A stretch of DNA of 64,000 nucleotides from an uncultured Gammaproteobacteria bacterium (GTDB taxonomy: Bacteria; Pseudomonadota; Gammaproteobacteria; UBA6429; Thiohalophilaceae), in NCBI GenBank assembly GCA_913064945.1, contig CAJYAN010000015.1:1-64000 (forward strand), in the 5' to 3' direction. Every line of letters starts with the position of its first letter. The stretch's first letter is position 1. This document shows positions 28,876-39,033 of this stretch, piece by piece. The notes beneath the pieces are model-generated. The model was not told where the DNA came from. It saw only the letters and a program-made list of their open reading frames with translations, and did not search any database. A program made the translations under genes and the position numbers.

Positions 28876-28892
28876 CGCACTATTCTGGAGCA
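28876..28892 (-). promoter_or_regulatory. NtrC-like enhancer site upstream of glnK
   Basis: The plus strand reads CGCACTATTCTGGAGCA. It matches 13 of 17 positions of the NtrC site TGCACTATATTGGTGCA. A weaker half-match (TGCACCAATCTGATCCG) begins at about 28844. The distance of roughly 125 bases from the predicted start fits an enhancer for a sigma-54 promoter. Confidence 0.5.
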
Positions 28893-28918
28893 AGAATCAG
28901 TTGCAGCAGCGCCAGAAC

Positions 28919-28942
28919 TAAAAAACCCGCCAGCGGCGGGTT
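28919..28942 (-). terminator. Rho-independent terminator after the first TorF-type porin gene
   Basis: On the minus strand an 8-bp stem AACCCGCC...GGCGGGTT (loop of 3) is followed by TTTTTT. It lies 30 bases after the stop of the porin gene at 28973. Confidence 0.88.
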
Positions 28943-28972
28943 CAGAGACAAGCGGGGTGTACCTCGGGTCGC

Positions 28973-29644
28973 TTACTTCAGGTCAAACGTCTTGGTAATG
29001 GTCATAAACAATTTTTCGCGCTTGCTATTCCTGTGGTCTTCAGCCGTCGCCGTGACGCTGACGTCCGCACCAAGGATGGTCTTTTTCAAGCTGGCACTAA
29101 TATCATTGTAATCGCTGTTTGAGCCTCTTGAGTCATAATGCCCATAGTGCAGGGTCAGGCCAACTTCATCGCCGAGGTCTAACTTGTACTTCAAGTCAAG
29201 ATACTGGTAACGCGACGCTGACAGATTGGTGTCATCCCCCCAGTAAAAGGTGCCACTGAAGGGGCCAAAACCCAGACCAAAATACAGCTCGCGGGTATCC
29301 CCTTTGTCGACATCCGTATAGCTATACTGAATCGCACCAAGGTCAAACCTGCCACCACCCTGCAGCTCGCTACTAAGCCCCACATAACCATCGACCTCCA
29401 GGCCGGTCACATCCTGGCTGTTGCGACCCCCCTTCGGCAGATCAACCTGCGAGGCCCATGCCCCGGCGTAAAACCCGGAGTCATGCGTGTAATCAATACC
29501 GCCCTGAACCGCCGGGTCATTATTGGTTTGTGTCAGGCCACGGAAGACATAGTTACTGGTGACGCCAACATTGGCGGAAACATCGGCCTGGGCCACCGGT
29601 GATGCAATATATAAACAGACGAGCAGGGTAAATATTCGTTTCAT
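28973..29644 (-). CDS. TorF-family putative porin (TIGR02001 type), copy 1
   Basis: A 223-residue secreted protein. The signal peptide MKRIFTLLVCLYIASPVAQA is followed by DVSANVGVTSNYVFRGLTQT, the recognised opening of the TIGR02001 family, and by HDSGFYAGAW. Alternating strands suggest a barrel. GGAGG lies 8 bases before the ATG at 29644; a longer start at 29677 lies inside the terminator. It resembles the neighbour at 29716-30363, so the pair probably arose by duplication. Both lie next to glnK-amtB. Solute and function are unknown. Confidence 0.8.
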   Translation of the reverse strand: MKRIFTLLVCLYIASPVAQADVSANVGVTSNYVFRGLTQTNNDPAVQGGIDYTHDSGFYAGAWASQVDLPKGGRNSQDVTGLEVDGYVGLSSELQGGGRFDLGAIQYSYTDVDKGDTRELYFGLGFGPFSGTFYWGDDTNLSASRYQYLDLKYKLDLGDEVGLTLHYGHYDSRGSNSDYNDISASLKKTILGADVSVTATAEDHRNSKREKLFMTITKTFDLK

Positions 29645-29659
29645 TCTATCTCCTCCAAC

Positions 29660-29690
29660 AAAAAACGGGCCTGCCACATGGTAGACCCGC
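29660..29690 (-). terminator. Rho-independent terminator after the second TorF-type porin gene
   Basis: On the minus strand a 7-bp stem CGGGTCT...AGGCCCG, with one G-T wobble, is followed by TTTTTT. It lies 25 bases after the stop at 29716 and ends within the leader of the next porin gene. Confidence 0.75.
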
Positions 29691-29715
29691 TCTTTCTAAC
29701 GTATTTCAGTCGAAC

Positions 29716-30363
29716 TTACAAATCCAGGCTCTTGCTCCAGGTAACACTGATACGTGGATCACCTGCCGCACCGCTGAGGTCATTCTTATCCCAGGCGATG
29801 GAAAAATCGTCCTTATGCAGACTGGCATGGAAATGTGTGTAGTCCGTATATGTCGCATTATTGGGAGCGTCATAATTATAATTACCAATCAGTAAATTCA
29901 AGGTCAGGTCTTTTTTGAGTTCAAAATCGGCACTACCATAGAGATACACATCATGTTTATCGCTGGTATGATCCTTGGTCAAGGTTAATGCCACACCACC
30001 ACCAAACTGCTGGTATTTGGCATTGAGGTAAATCTCATTGAAGTTATCACCTGTACTGCCAATGGGGTAAATGTACCGGATTAGACCCGCGTCCATATCC
30101 ACCTGACCCGCTTTAAAATTATAGCCACCATAAATATCGTGTTCATACTGATTCGCGGTGGTGTTGGAGACCCAGGTACCTGCATAAAAACCACTTTGAT
30201 GTGTATAGTCCACGCCACCGGAAACAGCGGCGGCATCGGCTGACTGTGTCACGCCGCGCCAGATATAATTCGAGGCTACACCAATATTGGCTTTCAGATC
30301 CGCCATCGCGGGTGTAGCGACAACGGCGAGACCTAATGCTGCGATAATAGGTTTGATTTTCAT
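29716..30363 (-). CDS. TorF-family putative porin (TIGR02001 type), copy 2
   Basis: A 215-residue protein with signal peptide MKIKPIIAALGLAVVATPAMA and the family opening DLKANIGVASNYIWRGVTQS, then HQSGFYAGTWVSN. Strand-rich throughout and ending in KSLDL, as in copy 1 (FDLK). It precedes copy 1 on the minus strand, with a terminator between them, so each may be partly independent. A palindromic GCAC-N7-GTGC site lies upstream (30461-30477). Function is unknown; outer-membrane location is inferred. Confidence 0.8.
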   Translation of the reverse strand: MKIKPIIAALGLAVVATPAMADLKANIGVASNYIWRGVTQSADAAAVSGGVDYTHQSGFYAGTWVSNTTANQYEHDIYGGYNFKAGQVDMDAGLIRYIYPIGSTGDNFNEIYLNAKYQQFGGGVALTLTKDHTSDKHDVYLYGSADFELKKDLTLNLLIGNYNYDAPNNATYTDYTHFHASLHKDDFSIAWDKNDLSGAAGDPRISVTWSKSLDL

Positions 30364-30460
30364 GTGTATTCTCCTTGGTTACTATATGTAAACGTCACAA
30401 CTTGAGGTTCCCGAAAACAGGCGAATCATACCACTAACTTGCCTGAATACCTGTATGCGC

Positions 30461-30477
30461 CGCACATTTTCAGTGCG
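30461..30477. promoter_or_regulatory. Palindromic NtrC-like site between the porin gene and ubiK
   Basis: CGCACATTTTCAGTGCG carries GCAC at positions 2-5 and GTGC at 13-16, the exact spacing of an NtrC operator. No -24/-12 promoter was found near it. It lies about 100 bases upstream of the porin gene. Confidence 0.35.
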
Positions 30478-30562
30478 TATGTCGTAATTTGTTTTAACGC
30501 AAAAACAAAAATCGATTAGAATCTCGACATAGCAGTAATCCCAACCAGGATGAGGATGACAC

Positions 30563-30811
30563 ATGTTCAAAAATGATCAGCTGGATCAGATGGTGCAAGG
30601 CATACTCGGAGGTCTACCCGAGGGCCTGAAGACGCTACAGAATGATCTGGAAAAACACCTGCAAATCGCTCTGCGCCAGGGACTGCGTAAACTTGATCTG
30701 GTCAGCCGTGATGAATTTGACGTGCAACAGGCCGTCCTGGCCCGGACCCGCGAAAAACTCGAGGACCTGGAAAAAACGGTTGCCAATCTGGAACAAAAAC
30801 TGAACAATTAA
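30563..30811 (+). CDS. ubiK: UbiK (YqiC/BMFP family) ubiquinone accessory factor
   Basis: An 82-residue protein of the BMFP family. It is helical, with a C-terminal coiled coil (VSRDEFDVQQAVLARTREKLEDLEKTVANLEQKL). E. coli UbiK helps assemble or tether ubiquinone biosynthesis enzymes. Length and sequence match the family well. The next gene is comM, a common neighbour. AGGATGAGGA precedes the ATG. Confidence 0.9.
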   Translation: MFKNDQLDQMVQGILGGLPEGLKTLQNDLEKHLQIALRQGLRKLDLVSRDEFDVQQAVLARTREKLEDLEKTVANLEQKLNN

Positions 30812-30876
30812 TTTCAGCCATCGGATCAGGATAGATTCGATGGAAATTTATTCACGCTACTTTAGGAAGGGAAGCC

Positions 30877-32385
30877 ATGTCTCTCGCGGTAGTTCACAGC
30901 CGTGCCCGCACCGGTATTGATGCACCAGCGGTCACGGTCGAGGTCCATCTGGCCAATGGCCTGCCAAGCCTGTCGATCGTCGGCCTGCCCGAGACCGAGG
31001 TAAAAGAAAGCAAAGATCGTGTCCGCGCAGCCCTTATAAATAGTCAGTTTGATTTTCCCGCCCGTCGCATCATCATTAGCCTCGCCCCGGCCGATCTGCC
31101 TAAAGAGGGGGGTCGCTTTGATCTTCCTATTGCGCTGGGGATCCTGGCCGCGTCACGACAAATCCCGGCAACGTCACTGGATGAATATGAATTTATCGGC
31201 GAGCTGGCACTGGGGGGTGAGTTACGCCCGGTGCGAGGCGTTTTACCGGCGGCCATCAAGGTGCCGCGCCATAAGCGCAGTCTGGTGGTACCGGCAAACA
31301 ATGCCGCCGAGGCCGCCCTGGTGAGTGACCTGAATGTCCTCGGTGCCCAGCATCTGCTGGATGTCTGTGCACACCTGGCCGGTCAAAACCGTCTGCCACT
31401 GGCAGAAACGACGGAGCTTGTCTCGAACCCGGGGCAATTTCCTGATCTTGCCGAAGTCATCGGCCAGGCCCACGCCAAGCGCGCACTGGAGATTGCCGCC
31501 GCTGGTGAACATAGCCTGCTGATGCTCGGCCCTCCCGGTACTGGAAAAACGATGCTTGCCAGTCGCCTGGCAGGTATTTTACCGCCGATGACTGAGGCCG
31601 AGGCGCTCGAAACCGCGGCCATTCAATCGATCAGCGATCACGGCTTTTCGCCTGCCCACTGGCGTCAGCGACCCTTTCGCAATCCGCATCATACCGCCTC
31701 CGGCGTGGCTCTGGTCGGAGGTGGCAGCCATCCACGCCCTGGCGAGATCTCGCTGGCACACAACGGCGTCATGTTTCTGGATGAGCTACCCGAATTTGAC
31801 CGCCGCGTGCTCGAGGTATTGCGGGAACCGCTGGAGTCGGGGCGTATTATTATTTCCCGCGCTGCCCGTCAGGCCGAGTATCCCGCCCGCTTCCAGCTAA
31901 TTGCCGCCATGAACCCCTGCCCCTGTGGCTATCTTGGTCATCAAAACGGTCGCTGCCATTGTACTGCGGATCAGGTTCGACGCTATCGGGCACGGTTATC
32001 CGGTCCGTTACTGGATCGTATCGATATGCATATTGAGGTACCCACCGTCGGCCTGGAGGAGATCCAGCGTCAGAGGGGCCATACGCAGGAAGAGAGCAGT
32101 CAGCAGGTACGTCAGCGCGTTGTCACGGCACGCCAGCTACAGTGGCAGCGACAGGGCTGTGCCAATAGCCGACTGCAGGGCCAGGCCCTGGAAAAATTTT
32201 GTCCCCTGCAAAAACCGGATGCCACGCTTCTCGCACAGGCCATCGAGCGCCTGGGTCTGTCCGCGCGCGCCTATCATCGCATCCTGAAGCTGGCGCGAAC
32301 GATTGCCGACCTCGCGGCTGCCAGCACGATCAAGACCACCCATGTCAGTGAGGCCCTCACCTATCGACGCCTGGATCGATCCTGA
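30877..32385 (+). CDS. comM: YifB/ComM-type AAA+ helicase (Mg-chelatase-like)
   Basis: A 502-residue protein with an N-terminal LonC-like domain (residues about 20-145) and an Mg-chelatase-type AAA domain. Walker A is LGPPGTGKTMLASRL (near residue 215) and Walker B is VMFLDELPEFDRR. A zinc-like Cys cluster CPCGYLGHQNGRCHC follows. ComM drives branch migration during natural transformation in related bacteria. DprA is also in this window. AGGAAGGGAAG precedes the ATG. Confidence 0.93.
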   Translation: MSLAVVHSRARTGIDAPAVTVEVHLANGLPSLSIVGLPETEVKESKDRVRAALINSQFDFPARRIIISLAPADLPKEGGRFDLPIALGILAASRQIPATSLDEYEFIGELALGGELRPVRGVLPAAIKVPRHKRSLVVPANNAAEAALVSDLNVLGAQHLLDVCAHLAGQNRLPLAETTELVSNPGQFPDLAEVIGQAHAKRALEIAAAGEHSLLMLGPPGTGKTMLASRLAGILPPMTEAEALETAAIQSISDHGFSPAHWRQRPFRNPHHTASGVALVGGGSHPRPGEISLAHNGVMFLDELPEFDRRVLEVLREPLESGRIIISRAARQAEYPARFQLIAAMNPCPCGYLGHQNGRCHCTADQVRRYRARLSGPLLDRIDMHIEVPTVGLEEIQRQRGHTQEESSQQVRQRVVTARQLQWQRQGCANSRLQGQALEKFCPLQKPDATLLAQAIERLGLSARAYHRILKLARTIADLAAASTIKTTHVSEALTYRRLDRS

Positions 32386-32455
32386 GCCGAAAAATACTCT
32401 ATGCTCAATTAATAAGCGTAATCTGCCGATAACCAGTCACCAACAAGGAGGTAAC

Positions 32456-32494
32456 ATGGCGCGTCTCTCGATCAGGCCCTGGTGCAACGCCTAG
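32456..32494 (+). CDS. Possible 12-codon leader peptide before the hybrid kinase
   Basis: The frame reads MARLSIRPWCNA and then stops. It has the strongest ribosome site in the area (AAGGAGG, 7 bases before the ATG at 32456). Its stop TAG overlaps a GTG at 32494 as TAGTG, which would allow coupled translation of the hybrid kinase. Alternatively this is the true start of the kinase separated by a one- or two-base frameshift, because the kinase frame upstream of its GTG also looks protein-like (ASLDQALVQRLVSS). Confidence 0.35.
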   Translation: MARLSIRPWCNA

Positions 32495-34629
32495 TGTCCA
32501 GCACAAAAGACAATACAACGGGCATTCTGCGGGCTGGTTTCGCGGCCATCATCCTGCTGCTACTTATTGTTGCCTCATATAGTCTTTATCGAGTCGATCA
32601 GCTAACAGGCTTACTGATTAATATTGTTGAGATAAACGACAAAAAAATCGAACTGGTCAATCAGCTGCACGATACCGTCAACAACCGCTGGATCAGTCTG
32701 CGCAAAATGGTCGCCACCGACGACCCCTTTGAGCGCGATAAGGTATTACAACACTTCTATACAACCGTGCTGCCCTTCCAGCAGGCCCGGGAAAAGCTCC
32801 TTGCCTTACCACTCACCGCCAAGGAAAGGCAGATCATGCAGCTCCTCAATACTACTTCGCAACAGGCACAGCCCAAAATACGTACCTTCGTTGACCAGCT
32901 GGCAACCCTCGGCAGGCCACCCGAGTCACCCTCGCTGGTCGATATCAAGGAACTTCAGGATCAGGTCATTAACGTCACCGACAGCCTGGTAAAATTAATA
33001 AAGTCTGAGGCGCTACAGGCTGTAGAGAGTATGCGGATGGAGCTGCGTCGCACATATCTGATCACCGCCTTGTTAACGCTTAGCATCATAATACTGGCCA
33101 TCACTATTGCCCGGATTGTCTCGCACTACGTCAACAAAAAGAATCGTGAGTTAATGAACGCCATGCAGGTGAAATCCCGCTTTCTGGCGAATATGTCACA
33201 TGAAGTTCGCACCCCCCTAACGGCGATCATTGGATTCGCGGAACATTTACTCACCCCGAACCTTACAGCAACAGAACAGGGGGCCGCCGTCGATACCATA
33301 ATTCGCAGTGGCCATCATCTGCAGACCATCGTTGATGAGATTCTGGATCTCTCCAAGGATGAGGCCAGCGGGCTGGTCGCACATCATGCCGAGGTCTGGC
33401 TGCTGGAGCTGATTGTGGACGTCGAAGATACCTTTCGCCAGCAGGCTTATAAAAATGGTCTATCGTTTGAAGTCAACTACCAGCCCCCGCTGCCAAAACG
33501 CATTACAACTGACCCCGTTAAATTAAAACAGATTCTATTTAATCTTTGTAACAATGCCATTAAATTTACCGAACGCGGCTCCATCCGCCTGAATATTCAC
33601 TGTGATATAGGTCAGCAGCAAATATTTTTTGAAGTGGACGATGACGGTATTGGAATTAGTCAGCAAGAACTTGAACATATCTTCCAGCCTTTCGTCCAGG
33701 TCGATACCTCGACAACACGGAAATTTGGTGGCACCGGTCTGGGCCTGCACCTATCCCAGCGCTTTGCTGAACTACTTGATGGCAGTCTCACGGCCAGGAG
33801 CGAATATGGCAAAGGGAGTTGTTTTAGTCTGTCACTACCAACAGGCTATATCAGCCCGGAGGACATCGTCACTGATTTTAACCAGCCACACCCCCAGACG
33901 ATCAGACAGTCTGTATTTGCGGAATACCGCCGCCTGCAGGGTAAGGTTCTACTCGCCGAAGACACTCAGGATAATCAACTCCTGATTCGCGCTTTTTTAA
34001 AAAATACCGACATCCACTTAACCACCGTGGAAAATGGACAGCAGGCCATCGCCGCCGTCACTCAGGGAAAGTTTGACCTGGTCCTGATGGATATACAAAT
34101 GCCTGTCATGAATGGGCTGCAGGCAACCCAGCAACTGCGTGAAAAAGGCTGGAGCGGCGCAATTCTGGCACTCACGGCGAATGTGTTACAGGAAGATTGT
34201 CAGCGTTACCTGCAAAATGGTTTTAACGATGTCATCGGCAAACCATTAAACCGTTCACTTCTGCTGGAAAAAATCTCATCGTATCTGCCAACAGAACATG
34301 AGGATAATTCTACATTTATTTATTCATCGCTCCTGGACGAGGACCCTGATTTCTTGCCGGCGATTGAACATTTTGTGCAAAATGCGACAGAAGAATCATT
34401 GCAACTGACAAAATCTTTAAAGGATAATAACTGGACGGAAGTACAGCAGCAATTACACCGGTTAAAAGGCAGCGGTGGCGGTATTGGCTTTCCACTGGTA
34501 ACGGAGCTGGCCATAACTTGTGAGGAATATATTAATGACAGAAATTATATTGCAGCAGAATCACATATCCATCAGTTAGTCGATGTACTTCAACGGGTGC
34601 GAACTAGCAGGCAATCAATAAAAGAATAA
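32482..34629 (+). CDS. Hybrid sensor histidine kinase (HisKA-HATPase-REC-HPt)
   Basis: A 715-residue membrane kinase. One helix near residues 15-38, a periplasmic helical domain (about 40-190), a second helix near 195-215, HisKA with FLANMSHEVRTPLTAIIGFA, HATPase_c with GTGLGLHLSQRF, a receiver domain with phospho-acceptor Asp in LVLMDIQMPVMNG (near residue 537), and a C-terminal HPt domain with LHRLKGSGGGIGF. This is a BarA/TorS-like phosphorelay protein; input and output partner are not evident. The start is a GTG at 32482, or 32494, neither with a good ribosome site of its own; see the leader-peptide entry. Confidence 0.9.
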   Translation: MQRLVSSTKDNTTGILRAGFAAIILLLLIVASYSLYRVDQLTGLLINIVEINDKKIELVNQLHDTVNNRWISLRKMVATDDPFERDKVLQHFYTTVLPFQQAREKLLALPLTAKERQIMQLLNTTSQQAQPKIRTFVDQLATLGRPPESPSLVDIKELQDQVINVTDSLVKLIKSEALQAVESMRMELRRTYLITALLTLSIIILAITIARIVSHYVNKKNRELMNAMQVKSRFLANMSHEVRTPLTAIIGFAEHLLTPNLTATEQGAAVDTIIRSGHHLQTIVDEILDLSKDEASGLVAHHAEVWLLELIVDVEDTFRQQAYKNGLSFEVNYQPPLPKRITTDPVKLKQILFNLCNNAIKFTERGSIRLNIHCDIGQQQIFFEVDDDGIGISQQELEHIFQPFVQVDTSTTRKFGGTGLGLHLSQRFAELLDGSLTARSEYGKGSCFSLSLPTGYISPEDIVTDFNQPHPQTIRQSVFAEYRRLQGKVLLAEDTQDNQLLIRAFLKNTDIHLTTVENGQQAIAAVTQGKFDLVLMDIQMPVMNGLQATQQLREKGWSGAILALTANVLQEDCQRYLQNGFNDVIGKPLNRSLLLEKISSYLPTEHEDNSTFIYSSLLDEDPDFLPAIEHFVQNATEESLQLTKSLKDNNWTEVQQQLHRLKGSGGGIGFPLVTELAITCEEYINDRNYIAAESHIHQLVDVLQRVRTSRQSIKE

Positions 34630-34642
34630 TAATATTTATCGA

Positions 34643-34870
34643 ATGTATAGTATACGATTCTCGCTACGCTTATCCAGCGAACAATATTTAGCCTACTATA
34701 AAGGTTATGTGCGTAATATTTCTGTGATTGCTGATGATGGTCGGCGTATTGAATTTCCGGCAGAACACCTGCGCGCCTATCTAACCCATGAAGGTATTCA
34801 GGGACGCTTCGAGATCCAGTTTGATCGACAACATCGGTTCATTGCCCTGCAGCGATGCACTGACGCTTAA
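34643..34870 (+). CDS. DUF2835 family protein
   Basis: A 75-residue protein matching the DUF2835 pattern: MYSIRFSLRLSSEQYLAYYKG, then RRIEFPAEHLRAYLTHEGIQGRF and a short final strand. The family is small, cytoplasmic and of unknown function. It starts 13 bases after the hybrid kinase stop, so the two may be co-transcribed. It is convergent with hemF. Confidence 0.85.
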   Translation: MYSIRFSLRLSSEQYLAYYKGYVRNISVIADDGRRIEFPAEHLRAYLTHEGIQGRFEIQFDRQHRFIALQRCTDA

Positions 34871-34889
34871 ATCGGCTACCCTATCCCGC

Positions 34890-36432
<1,543 letters not shown>

Positions 36433-36598
36433 GTTACGTTAATCGCTGGACACGTGTGTCATGACTGGCTCGATGTCGGGGGAAGTCAATTTCTGAAAAA
36501 ATTCTATGCTTTGGCACATCCCAAATATGAACATACTGTTCTGTAAACAATCCTTGCAGGGCCTCTAATCGAAATCGTAGCGACCTACGTGCCGCATC

Positions 36599-36624
36599 AA
36601 AAAGCAGGTTTAACCAGCCCTGCT
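36599..36624 (-). terminator. Rho-independent terminator after topA
   Basis: On the minus strand AGCAGG, a 10-base loop and CCTGCT are followed by TTTTT. It lies about 35 bases past the topA stop. A second shorter repeat (CAGCC...GGCTG) overlaps it. Confidence 0.7.
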
Positions 36625-36658
36625 CAAGGCTGATTATTTTAATGCAGATACTATTAAC

Positions 36659-38959
36659 TTAACCGGTAGCCTGGTCATCCGTCCCTTCATCGTCGACATC
36701 TTCAACGAATTTACAGTCATCCTGTGGACAGACTTTTTGCGTACCATGGCGTTTGGTCGTTTTCAGTGTCAACATGGGCCAGCCACAGTCCGGACATTTT
36801 TCACTAATGGGCTGATTCCAAACGGCATACTTGCAGGTCGGATAGTGTTCACAGGAATAAAAAACCTTGCCACGTCGAGACTTGCGTTCCAGCATGCTGC
36901 CTTTTTTACACTCAGGACAGACCACCCCCATATCTTTAGGCTTTTCCAATGGCTCGATATAACGGCAATCCGGGTAGGAGCTACAGCCGATAAACTTACC
37001 GTATTTCCCATGGCGTATGATCAGCTCGGAGTCACACTGCGGACACTTGCGGTCCACAGTTTCCGGTTCAGCATCCGCATCCTCGTTAACGTTTCGGGTG
37101 TAGTCGCATTCGGGATAATTATCGCAGCCAATAAAGCGACCACGACGCCCCAGGCGAATCGCCAGTGAGCCACCGCACTTGGGGCATTTCTCATCAAGCG
37201 CCTCATGGGTGACATCCTTGCGATCCACATTGGCCTCTTTATCGATAACCAGCGCTTTAAATGGCTGCCAGAATTTGTGCATCATGGGCACCCATTCTTC
37301 TTCACCTCGCGCGATCGCATCCAGCTCGTCTTCCATATTGGCAGTGAAATCGTAATCAACGTACTGGGTAAAGTGTTCGGTCAAAAATTTATTCACGATG
37401 CGACCAACATCGGTGGGCATGAAACGTTTCTTGTCCATTTCGACATATTCACGCGACTGCAGCGTCGAGATGATCGAGGCATAAGTTGAAGGCCGGCCGA
37501 TGCCGTGTTCTTCCAGTGATTTTACCAGCGAAGCCTCTGTGTAACGCGGCGGTGGTTCGGTGAAGTGTTGCTCTGGCTTGATTTTAATCAACTCAACATC
37601 ATCACCTTCTTTGAGTGGTGGCAATAGACGATCAGAATCATCATCACCACTGGCATCATCTTTACCTTCCTGATAGACCGCCATAAATCCCGCGCTCACC
37701 AGTGTCGAGCCATTGGCACGAAACATATGCCTGTCACCTGCAGTCAGGTCGACTGCCACCGTATCTAATGTGGCATGGATCATCTGACAGGCAACGGTAC
37801 GCTTCCAGATGAGATCATAGAGACGAAACTGATCCTTGGTCAAGTGCGATTTGATAGCCGTCGGCTCATGGCTGACAGACGTCGGCCGAATCGCCTCATG
37901 TGCCTCCTGGGCATTTTTGGCCTTGGTCTTGAAAATCCGGGGCTCTTCCGGCACATTTTCCTTACCAAATTTCTCGGCAATATAGCCGCGTATCTCGTCC
38001 AGGGCGTCGTTGGCCAACGTCACCGAATCGGTACGCATGTAGGTGATCAAACCAACAGTCTCGCCACCGAGATCGATCCCTTCATATAGCTGCTGCGCCA
38101 CCATCATGGTCTTCTTGGCGGTAAAGCCAAGTTTTCGTGAAGACTCCTGCTGCAGCGTCGAGGTCGTAAACGGTGCCGCCGGGTTGCGTTTACGTTGCTT
38201 TTTTTCAACCTTGCTGATGCGTAACTTACCATTCGCGGCATCATGCAGGTCTTTTTCAGCCTGTTTGGCCTTGGTTTCATTATTGATGTGGAACTGGGAA
38301 AGTTTTTTACCATTGTACTGCACAAGCTTTCCGGTGAAGGCCTGGCTGGCGCTTTCCACCTCGGCCTCAACCGTCCAGTATTCTTTTGGTAAAAATTTTT
38401 CGATCTCCAGCTCGCGCTCAACAATCATACGCAGAGCTGGACTTTGGACGCGACCTGCCGACAGGCCGCGGCGAATCTTTTTCCACAACAGTGGTGACAG
38501 GTTAAATCCGACCAGGTAATCCAGAGCGCGACGCGCCAGTTGCGCGTTGACCATGTGCTGAGAAAGTTCCTGCGGGTGCTCAACCGCCTCATTAATCGCG
38601 CGCTTGGTAATTTCATGGAACGTCACACGGCCAACCGTCTTATCCTTGAGCGCACCTTTTTCTTTGAGAATTTCATAGAGGTGCCAGGAGATGGCCTCAC
38701 CCTCGCGGTCCGGATCCGTTGCGAGATATAAGGCGTCAGCCTTTTTCATGGCCTTGGCGATGGTATCGACATGCTTCTGATTTTTTTCGATCAACTGATA
38801 TTTCATGGCGAAGTCATTTTCAGGGTCGACCGCACCTTCTTTCGGTAGCAGATCGCGCACATGACCATAAGAGGCCAGAACCTCAAAACCCTTGCCGAGA
38901 TACTTTTTAATGGTCTTGGCCTTGGCCGGTGACTCTACGATGACCAGACTTTTTGCCAT
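36659..38959 (-). CDS. topA: DNA topoisomerase I TopA
   Basis: A 766-residue type IA topoisomerase. The N-terminal TOPRIM domain begins MAKSLVIVESPAKAKTIKKYLG and carries ATDPDREGEAISWHL. The catalytic tyrosine is in LITYMRTDSVTLAND (near residue 300). Four C-terminal Cys4 zinc-ribbon motifs are visible, for example CPKCGGSLAIRLGRRGRFIGC and CPECKKGSMLE. I chose the ATG at 38959, the conserved start. It relaxes negative supercoils. The gene lies downstream of smg and dprA. Confidence 0.96.
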   Translation of the reverse strand: MAKSLVIVESPAKAKTIKKYLGKGFEVLASYGHVRDLLPKEGAVDPENDFAMKYQLIEKNQKHVDTIAKAMKKADALYLATDPDREGEAISWHLYEILKEKGALKDKTVGRVTFHEITKRAINEAVEHPQELSQHMVNAQLARRALDYLVGFNLSPLLWKKIRRGLSAGRVQSPALRMIVERELEIEKFLPKEYWTVEAEVESASQAFTGKLVQYNGKKLSQFHINNETKAKQAEKDLHDAANGKLRISKVEKKQRKRNPAAPFTTSTLQQESSRKLGFTAKKTMMVAQQLYEGIDLGGETVGLITYMRTDSVTLANDALDEIRGYIAEKFGKENVPEEPRIFKTKAKNAQEAHEAIRPTSVSHEPTAIKSHLTKDQFRLYDLIWKRTVACQMIHATLDTVAVDLTAGDRHMFRANGSTLVSAGFMAVYQEGKDDASGDDDSDRLLPPLKEGDDVELIKIKPEQHFTEPPPRYTEASLVKSLEEHGIGRPSTYASIISTLQSREYVEMDKKRFMPTDVGRIVNKFLTEHFTQYVDYDFTANMEDELDAIARGEEEWVPMMHKFWQPFKALVIDKEANVDRKDVTHEALDEKCPKCGGSLAIRLGRRGRFIGCDNYPECDYTRNVNEDADAEPETVDRKCPQCDSELIIRHGKYGKFIGCSSYPDCRYIEPLEKPKDMGVVCPECKKGSMLERKSRRGKVFYSCEHYPTCKYAVWNQPISEKCPDCGWPMLTLKTTKRHGTQKVCPQDDCKFVEDVDDEGTDDQATG

Positions 38960-39033
38960 GCGCTTTCCTATCGCCTTAAATACAAATGCCCGCGAACCAG
39001 CGGGCATAGATTTTTACCCTCGTTAACCCTCGT

